Below are positions 58,474 to 64,000 of a stretch of DNA of 64,000 nt, one piece after another. Location of the stretch: NCBI RefSeq assembly GCF_018588945.1, contig NZ_JAFIWA010000002.1, positions 1 to 64,000 of the forward strand, written 5' to 3'. The translations under genes and the position numbers were made by a program. The notes under the pieces are model-generated. The model was not told the DNA's origin. It searched no databases and was given only the letters and a program-made list of their open reading frames with translations. How positions within the stretch are numbered: position 1 is the first letter of the stretch; each line of letters opens with the position of its first letter. The stretch comes from Microbacterium flavescens. GTDB lineage: Bacteria > Actinomycetota > Actinomycetes > Actinomycetales > Microbacteriaceae.

Positions 58474-59706
58474 CTAGGCGAACGCGCTCATGCCGGTGAT
58501 GTCGCGCCCGATCAGCAGCGCCTGCACGCTCTCGGTGCCTTCGTAGGTGTGGATCGCCTCGATGTCGGTCATGTGCTGCATGACGCCGTTCTCGAGCAGG
58601 ATGCCGTTGCCTCCGAGCAGGTCACGGGCCGTTGCGGCGATCCGCCGCGCGGCGCGGGTGTTGTGGTACTTCGCCAGCGACGCCTGCGTCGGCCGCAGAC
58701 CGCCGGATGCCTCGAGGTCGGCCAGGTGCCGGCAGTAGAGCTGCATCGCGGTGAGCTCCTCGAGCATCTGCGCGAGACGCTCCTGCACCATCTGGAACTT
58801 CGCGAGCGGCTTGCCGAACTGCATCCGCTGCTGCGCATACGACAGTGCGGCCTCGTAGCAGGCCGTGGCGTGGCCGAGCGCCGACCAGGCGACGCCGGAG
58901 CGGGTCGAGTACAGCACGGTCGAGGCATCCTTGAAGCTCTTCGTGCCTGGCAGGACCGCATCGAGGGCCACGCGCACCCCGTCGAGCGTGATGAGGGCCT
59001 GATGGATGCCGCGCAGCGACGCCTTGCCGCCGATCACGGTGCCGGTGTACCCGGCGGCGCTCTGCTCGACGAGGAAGCAGCGGACGGCGCCGTGCTCGGG
59101 TGCGTCGGCATCGTCGACACGCGCCCACACGAACGTGATGCCGCCGGAGGCGCCGTTGCCGATCCACTTCTTGGCGCCGTCCAGCACCCACTCGTCGCCG
59201 TCGCGGCGTGCGACCGTCTCGAGCGACACCGAGTCCGAGCCGTGGTCGGGCTCGGTGAGCGCGAAGGCCGCGGGCACCTCGCCGCGTGCGACGGGCTTCA
59301 GCCACCGCGCCTGCTGCTCCGGGCTGCCGAAGAGCGCCAGCGTCCGCAGCGCCAGGCCGCCTTGGACGGCGATCACCGTGCCGAGCGATCCGTCGCCGCG
59401 CGAGACCTCCATGTTGACGAGTCCTGCCGCCAGCGGGGAGAACCGCGTGAGGTCGGGGTGGTCGATGCCGTCGTTGAAGAGGTCGAGCTCGCCCATGCGC
59501 ATGACGAGGTCGAGGGGGTAGGTCGCGGCATCCCATGCGTCCTGCATCTGCGTGCCCACCTCGTCGACGTACGACTGCGCGCGCTCCCACACGGCGCGGT
59601 CATCGGCCGAGATGTCGGCGAACACCTGGTAGTAGTCGGTGCCGAGGCGCCGGGTGACGTCGTAGCCCGCGGCGCTCTGGCCGGGGCGGGGCTGGAACTC
59701 GGTCAC
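58474..59706 (-). CDS. Acyl-CoA dehydrogenase (glutaryl-CoA dehydrogenase-like)
   Basis: About 410 residues. FALTEPDHGSDSVSLETVARR, DGAKKWIGNGASGGITFVWAR, RMQFGKPLAKFQMVQERLAQML and a C-terminal LGGNGILLENGVMQHMTDIEAIHTYEGTESVQALLIGRDITG match flavin-dependent acyl-CoA dehydrogenases, closest to the glutaryl-CoA group. The Glu in YEGTES is the expected catalytic base. It would act in amino-acid or dicarboxylate breakdown. The frame reaches 59745, but the GTG at 59706 (MTEFQPRPGQ) has AGGAG seven bases upstream. Confidence 0.92.
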   Translation of the reverse strand: MTEFQPRPGQSAAGYDVTRRLGTDYYQVFADISADDRAVWERAQSYVDEVGTQMQDAWDAATYPLDLVMRMGELDLFNDGIDHPDLTRFSPLAAGLVNMEVSRGDGSLGTVIAVQGGLALRTLALFGSPEQQARWLKPVARGEVPAAFALTEPDHGSDSVSLETVARRDGDEWVLDGAKKWIGNGASGGITFVWARVDDADAPEHGAVRCFLVEQSAAGYTGTVIGGKASLRGIHQALITLDGVRVALDAVLPGTKSFKDASTVLYSTRSGVAWSALGHATACYEAALSYAQQRMQFGKPLAKFQMVQERLAQMLEELTAMQLYCRHLADLEASGGLRPTQASLAKYHNTRAARRIAATARDLLGGNGILLENGVMQHMTDIEAIHTYEGTESVQALLIGRDITGMSAFA

Positions 59707-59757
59707 GGTCGGACTCCTGACGCTGGGACTGAATGTCACCGTCAAGAGTACTCAGTC

Positions 59758-60507
59758 TCACGCGTTTCGTCTCGGGGTCCAGCCGGAGGGCAGCGGCCCG
59801 TCGGCGGCGGCCCGCTCGGCGTCGGCCGTCGCCGACCAGCCCTGAGCAGCATCCTGCCCGTCGAACCCGCCCCGTGCGACGCGGAACCCGACGTCGTCGT
59901 GATGCATGCGCGGAGCACCGCCCCGACGGGTCGACGCGCGGACGCTCCAGGCGTCGTCGGCGTAGCCCCCGCCCCGGAACACCCGGTAGGTGTCGTACCG
60001 AGCGGGATCGAGCAGGTCCCAGCACCACTCCCACACGTTTCCGAGGGTGTCGAAGAGCCCGTTGAGATTGGGGAGCTTGCCGCCGACGTCCTGCGGGGCC
60101 ATGACCCCGTCGGCGCTCGTCCAGGCGACGTCGGACAGCGGTCCGTAGTGGGGTCCGGTCGAGCCGGCACGGCACGCGAACTCCCACTCCGCCTCGGTCG
60201 GCAGCCGGAAGCCGTCGGCGTCGACATGCCAGGTCACGTCCTCGCCCTCGAAGGAGTACGCCGGATCAAGGCCCTCCCACTCCGACGCGGCGTTGCAGAA
60301 GCGGATCGCCCGAAGCCAGCTGACGTCGGTCGTCGGCCGGCGAGGGTGGCGGGATGCCTCCCCGATGATCTCGGCGAGCTGCTCCTCGGTAACGGGGTAG
60401 GCGCCGATCTCGAACGGCTCGAGGTCGACCGTGCGCCGCGCCTTGTTCCGGGCGTCGTGCAGGGTGACGGAGCCGCCGGCGATGCGGGCGAGTTCGAGCT
60501 CGGTCAC
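59758..60507 (-). CDS. SUMF1/FGE-fold protein lacking the FGE cysteines
   Basis: About 249 residues. The formylglycine-generating-enzyme fold is clear: FEIGAYPVTEEQLAEI, GFRLPTEAEWEFACRAG, NLNGLFDTLGNVWEWCWDLL, VFRGGGYADDAWSVRASTRRGGAPRMHHDDVGFRVAR. However, the RGGS-x-x-C segment of true formylglycine generators is RGGGYADDAW here, without the active-site cysteines. It is therefore probably not a sulfatase-activating enzyme and may bind ligands or catalyse something else. The GTG at 60507 has GGAAGG ten bases upstream; the longer frame is not supported. Confidence 0.85.
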   Translation of the reverse strand: MTELELARIAGGSVTLHDARNKARRTVDLEPFEIGAYPVTEEQLAEIIGEASRHPRRPTTDVSWLRAIRFCNAASEWEGLDPAYSFEGEDVTWHVDADGFRLPTEAEWEFACRAGSTGPHYGPLSDVAWTSADGVMAPQDVGGKLPNLNGLFDTLGNVWEWCWDLLDPARYDTYRVFRGGGYADDAWSVRASTRRGGAPRMHHDDVGFRVARGGFDGQDAAQGWSATADAERAAADGPLPSGWTPRRNA

Positions 60508-60645
60508 CGCGCCGTCGCCTTCCGCATAAGGGGTTCGTCCGCCCGGATGTAGGTCACGGTCCGAGCCTAAGGCGGTCGGTGATGTCGGGGCGCGGGGGTA
60601 TGGTGGCGGCACGCTCACCCTGACGTGGCGGATGGCGGATGCCTC

Positions 60646-61073
60646 ATGCCCTCGAAGCTCGGCAACATCACGTTCTACGCCGACGACCCGCACGGTCTGG
60701 CGCTGTTCTGGTCGGCGGTGTTCGGGTACCCGCCCGTCGAATGGGACGAGCCGCTCAAGAGCGAGCTCCTCGAGGCCGGCCTCACTGAAGCCGACCTCGC
60801 GAAGCGCGGCGTCGCCGAAGACCCGGAAGGCGTCGGTCCGCGGCTGTTCTTCCACCACGCCTCCGAGCCGAAGCGCGGCCGCAACCGGCTGCACCTCGAC
60901 ATCAGCGCGACACCCGGCGGTCGCCGTCGCGCGACGAGCTCGAGGCCGAGAAGGACCGCCTCGTCGCACTCGGCGCCGAAGTCGTCCGGCTCGTCGACCA
61001 GGAATGGGGGCCGTGGCCCGAGCTCTACTACCAGCTGCGCGATCCCGACGGCAACGAGTTCTGCCTGCAGTAG
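60646..61073 (+). pseudogene. VOC/glyoxalase-family gene with a frameshift
   Basis: From ATG 60646 the frame reads PSKLGNITFYADDPHGLALFWSAVFGYPP ... RLHLDISATPGG, a normal VOC-family start. At about 60920-60935 homology jumps to another frame, which reads RDELEAEKDRLVALGAEVVRL and then YYQLRDPDGNEFCLQ up to the TAG at 61071-61073. Joining both halves gives a complete roughly 142-residue protein. One missing base in a GC-rich stretch explains it, either true mutation or sequencing error. Confidence 0.8.
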
Positions 61074-61107
61074 AGCGCCGGGGCGCGGAACCAGCCGAGC
61101 GGATTCT

Positions 61108-63831
61108 TCAGACCCGAACGCCCTGCCGCGCGATGCGGCGGCGGCGGATCCACTTCTCCACCTCGACGAACAGCGGCACCACCACGGAGAGGCCGATGCA
61201 GATCAGCCACTCGTTCCCGCTGAGCGACACCGTGCCGACCAGCCTCTGGAGGAACCCGATCTCCACCGCCGCGACCGTCAGCGCCAGCGGGATGGCGAGC
61301 CACTTGATCGCGGCGAGGATCGGCGCCGCGAGGCCCGACTCGGGGTCGCGGCGCATCGCCAGACCGCCCAGGATCGCGCCGAAGGCGGCGACGACGAACG
61401 TCATCGTCACGGGCACGTTCGGCTCGGAGGGGCTGGCCTGGTCGGTGAACAGCAGCAGCGGGATCAGCGTCATGAGGAACAGCACCCCGCCGTAGACGAA
61501 CCAGAGCGTGACGGCCCCGCCGTTGGCGATGGTCTTCTTCGGGTCGCGCGGAGGCTTGAGCATGATGCCGTCGGGCACCGGGTCGAGGAGGATCACGATC
61601 ACCGGGAAGATCGAGATGAAGAAGTTCAGGAACAGGATCATGATCGGCGTGAGCGGCACGCCGCTGTTGATGTCGAAGACGCTCGCCACCAGGAACAGCA
61701 GCACGAGGGAGAACAGCTGCGACATCTGGTAGCGGACGTAGCTGACGATCTTCTCGTAGATCCCGCGGCCGAGCTGCACCGCCGTCACGAGGGTGCCGAA
61801 GTTGTCGTCGACCAGGATCATCTTCCCGGCCTGCTTCGTCACTTCGCTGCCCGAGCCCATCGCGACGCCGATGTCGGCCTGCTTGAGCGCGGCGGCGTCG
61901 TTGACGGCGTCGCCCGTCATCGCGACGACGGCGCCGTCCTCCTGCATCAGGCGTGCGAGGCGAAGCTTGTCCTCGGGAGTCACGCGTCCGAAGACGTGCA
62001 GGTTCGGCAGGGCGGCCTTGAGCTCGTCGTCGCTCATCGCCTGGATCTCGGCGCCGCTCGCGGCACCGGGTCCGAGCCCGAGCTTCGCGCCGATCGCGGC
62101 GGCCGTGATGGCGTGGTCGCCCGTGATCATCCGCACCTCGATGCCGGCCTCCAGTGCAACCCGCACCGCTTCCTTCGACGAGGGTCGCAGCGGGTCGATG
62201 ATGCCGACGAGCCCGACGAAGGTGAGGTCGGTGATCTCGGCCATGGGGTCTGCCGGCACCGGCGACCCGGGCGCGAAGCGACGCACCGCGAAGGCCAGCA
62301 CGCGCAGCCCTTGCTCGGAGAGCTTGCGGTTCGCGTCCAGCACGGCGTCACGCTGGGCCTCGATCGGCGCGGGACCGTCGGGCGTCATGACGGTCGAGCA
62401 GCGGTCGAGCACCACGTCGGGCCCTCCCTTGACGAGCGCGATGAGTCGCGTCGCACCGTCCTGCGGCACCTCGTGGAAGGTCGCCATGAACTTGTAGGCA
62501 GAGTCGAACGGCACCTCGGCGGCGCGCGGGTACTGCGCCCGCGTGAGCTCGGCGTCAGCGCCCATCTTGGCGGCGAGCACGACGAGCGCAGCCTCGGTCG
62601 GATCGCCGATCACCGCCCCGTCGTCCGAGACCGTGGCGTCGCTGCACAGGGTGAGCCCGAGCGCGAGGTGCGTGAAGTCGGGAACCGGCTGGCCGGCGAC
62701 CTGACGGATCTCGCCGGACTTCTCATACCCGCTGCCCGCGACGGTGAACCAGTCGCCCGCGAAGTACAGCGACTCCACCGTCATCTCGTTCATCGTGAGC
62801 GTGCCGGTCTTGTCGGAGTTGATCGCGCTGGTCGCGCCCAGCGTCTCCACGTCGGTGAGGTTCTTCACGACGGCCTTGTGCTCGGCGAGCTGCCGGGAGC
62901 CGTACGACAGCATCGCCTGCACGAACGACGGCATGCCCGTCGGGATCGCCGAGATCGCCATTGAGATGCCGAGCAGGATGACCGAGGCGATCGGCTGGTC
63001 GCGCACCAGGCCGAAGATGACGATGACGGCGACGGCGCCCCACGCGATCCACCCCAGCACGCCCGTGAGCGCATCGAGTTCGCGCTGGAGCGGTGACTTC
63101 GCCTGCTTGACGCCGGACAGCATCGACGCGATCTGCCCCATCTGCGTCGTCATCCCGGTGTCGGTGATCACGATCGTCGCAGTGCCCCGGGTCACCTGCG
63201 TGTTCTGGAACGCCATGTTCGCGCGGTCACCCAGCGTGGTCTCGGGATCGGCGATGGTCGCGGCATCCTTCGCGATCGGAGCGCTCTCGCCGGTGAGGGC
63301 CGCCTCCTGGGTCTCGAGGGTCGCCGAACGCAGGATGCGGCCGTCGGCGGGCACGATGTCGCCCGCTTCCAGGGCGACGATGTCGCCCGGCACGATGTCG
63401 GTCGCCGCGACCTGAAGGAGGCTCCCGTCGCGGATCACGCGGGCCTGCGGGATCTGCATCTTCGACAGCGCATCGACAGAGGCCTTGGCCTTCATCTCCT
63501 GGCTCGCGCCGAGGAACACGTTCAAGACCACGAGCGCGCCGACCACGATGCCGACGCTGACCTGCCCGATGAGGAGGCTGATCACCGCGACGATGACGAG
63601 CATGATGTTCATCGGGTCGGCGAGCTGGCCGAGCGACACCTGCCACAGCGAGGGCGCCTTCTCGGCCGCGATCGCGTTGGGCCCGTGCTCGGCGAGTCGC
63701 CGTGCGGCCTCGGCCTGGGTGAGACCCCGCTCGCGGTCGGATCCGAGTGCGGCCACCACCGCATCCGGCTCCTGCGTGTACCAGGGTGTCGCTCCGGTGG
63801 CGGCGGTCGGCGACGATTCCACGGTGCTCAT
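61108..63831 (-). CDS. Cation-transporting P-type ATPase (Ca2+-type, P2)
   Basis: 907 residues. Order: cation ATPase N-terminal domain; TM1-2; actuator domain with LTGESAPI; TM3-4, where the usual PEGLP is PTGMPSF; phosphorylation site Asp340 (SDKTGTLT); nucleotide-binding KGGPD; hinge MITGDHAITAAAIG and MTGDAVNDAAALKQADIGVAMG; then six more membrane helices. The architecture is that of SERCA-like P2 pumps, with calcium, Mn2+ or other cation as possible substrate. The changed TM4 ion-site motif makes the ion uncertain. Leaderless ATG at 63831. Confidence 0.94.
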   Translation of the reverse strand: MSTVESSPTAATGATPWYTQEPDAVVAALGSDRERGLTQAEAARRLAEHGPNAIAAEKAPSLWQVSLGQLADPMNIMLVIVAVISLLIGQVSVGIVVGALVVLNVFLGASQEMKAKASVDALSKMQIPQARVIRDGSLLQVAATDIVPGDIVALEAGDIVPADGRILRSATLETQEAALTGESAPIAKDAATIADPETTLGDRANMAFQNTQVTRGTATIVITDTGMTTQMGQIASMLSGVKQAKSPLQRELDALTGVLGWIAWGAVAVIVIFGLVRDQPIASVILLGISMAISAIPTGMPSFVQAMLSYGSRQLAEHKAVVKNLTDVETLGATSAINSDKTGTLTMNEMTVESLYFAGDWFTVAGSGYEKSGEIRQVAGQPVPDFTHLALGLTLCSDATVSDDGAVIGDPTEAALVVLAAKMGADAELTRAQYPRAAEVPFDSAYKFMATFHEVPQDGATRLIALVKGGPDVVLDRCSTVMTPDGPAPIEAQRDAVLDANRKLSEQGLRVLAFAVRRFAPGSPVPADPMAEITDLTFVGLVGIIDPLRPSSKEAVRVALEAGIEVRMITGDHAITAAAIGAKLGLGPGAASGAEIQAMSDDELKAALPNLHVFGRVTPEDKLRLARLMQEDGAVVAMTGDAVNDAAALKQADIGVAMGSGSEVTKQAGKMILVDDNFGTLVTAVQLGRGIYEKIVSYVRYQMSQLFSLVLLFLVASVFDINSGVPLTPIMILFLNFFISIFPVIVILLDPVPDGIMLKPPRDPKKTIANGGAVTLWFVYGGVLFLMTLIPLLLFTDQASPSEPNVPVTMTFVVAAFGAILGGLAMRRDPESGLAAPILAAIKWLAIPLALTVAAVEIGFLQRLVGTVSLSGNEWLICIGLSVVVPLFVEVEKWIRRRRIARQGVRV

Positions 63832-63837
63832 GGGCAG

Positions 63838-63843
63838 ACCATA
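63838..63843 (-). promoter_or_regulatory. -10 hexamer TATGGT of a leaderless promoter
   Basis: Read leftward, TATGGT is followed by 6 bases and the ATG at 63831. Confidence 0.5.
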
Positions 63844-63915
63844 CCGCCGCTCATCGGGCGCGGCGAGGGTGAAATCCGCGCTGCGAGGGTGATTTCGAAG
63901 AGCGGATGCCGCGGC

Positions 63916-64000
63916 TCAGTCGAGCCGCTCCCGCAGGCGCCGCGCCACCTCGGCGGTGGGCATCGAGCGGGGGAAGACCGCCACGACGACGTCGTCGGCC
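63916..64000 (-). CDS. C-terminal end of an unidentified protein (partial)
   Basis: The last 27 or so residues, ending FPRSMPTAEVARRLRERLD, are read leftward to a TGA at 63918-63916. The gene begins beyond the window, so the product cannot be named. Confidence 0.55.
   Translation of the reverse strand, partial: ADDVVVAVFPRSMPTAEVARRLRERLD

Noticed and set aside
58423-60552. 709-residue plus-strand open frame
   Set aside because: It lies opposite the acyl-CoA dehydrogenase and SUMF1-fold genes, both with clear motifs, and has no recognisable domain or ribosome-binding site.
60625-62964. 779-residue plus-strand open frame starting with a VOC domain
   Set aside because: Only the first roughly 95 residues are real; beyond the frameshift it is antisense to the P-type ATPase gene.

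Overview
The window is high-GC actinobacterial chromosome, most likely from Microbacterium or a close relative in the Microbacteriaceae. The evidence is the very strong G/C third-position bias, frequent GTG/TTG starts, many start codons sitting 6-7 bases after a TAnnnT hexamer (leaderless transcripts), typical actinobacterial families (deazaflavin/F420-type oxidoreductase, LigD polymerase with a separate ATP-dependent ligase, SigJ-type sigma factor, WYL regulator, PspC-domain sensor kinase), and an extragenic repeat with core TCTCGCTTCGCTCGCTCAAC.

Layout. 0-13.3 kb: Bax-inhibitor-like membrane protein, glycerophosphodiester phosphodiesterase, an ABC exporter pair, an acidic small protein, a carboxymuconolactone-decarboxylase/SigJ pair, two divergent PAS-GAF-GGDEF diguanylate cyclases (one coupled to an RsbQ-like hydrolase), a PNPOx-like protein, YkvA, macro-domain, YigZ and patatin-like proteins. 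13.4-32.6 kb: accessory block. A 2165-residue HEPN / transglutaminase-like / DUF4011 / SF1-helicase / Vsr-like nuclease / DUF3320 protein (the Hhe antiphage architecture plus an extra domain) is divergent from a tight five-gene operon: small membrane protein, secreted vWA protein with a cytosolic tail, tubulin/FtsZ-like GTPase, large two-TM coiled-coil protein, and a membrane-anchored GmrSD-type HNH nuclease. It is followed by two proteins of unknown function, a broken winged-helix remnant and an atypical tRNA with a CAT anticodon. 32.7-64 kb: heme-binding-type protein, large secreted subtilase with a strong terminator, lipoprotein, WYL regulator divergent from an ABC exporter, a large membrane-anchored glycosidase-like protein, a PspC-domain envelope-stress module with kinase and LuxR regulator, SQR-like flavoprotein, PcrA helicase, SseB-like protein, an ArsR/SRPBCC/RibD-like operon, LigD polymerase and LigC-type ligase, AI-2E-type transporter, acyl-CoA dehydrogenase, SUMF1-fold protein, a frameshifted VOC gene, a P-type Ca2+-type ATPase and the end of an unidentified gene.

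How genes work together. The most interesting unit is the operon at 20149-30840. Its parts suggest an envelope-spanning machine: an extracellular vWA sensor or adhesin, a cytosolic filament-forming GTPase, a membrane coiled-coil scaffold and a nuclease facing outward. The vWA and nuclease proteins share cytosolic PPPRPx repeats that could dock on a common partner. I see no described system with exactly this set, and it sits back to back with a likely antiphage effector. Other units are the RsbQ-hydrolase/PAS-GGDEF sensing pair, the shared-PspC stress circuit, and ArsR and WYL loci with clear operator palindromes. Two single-base frame disruptions (SigJ start, VOC gene) need checking against raw reads.
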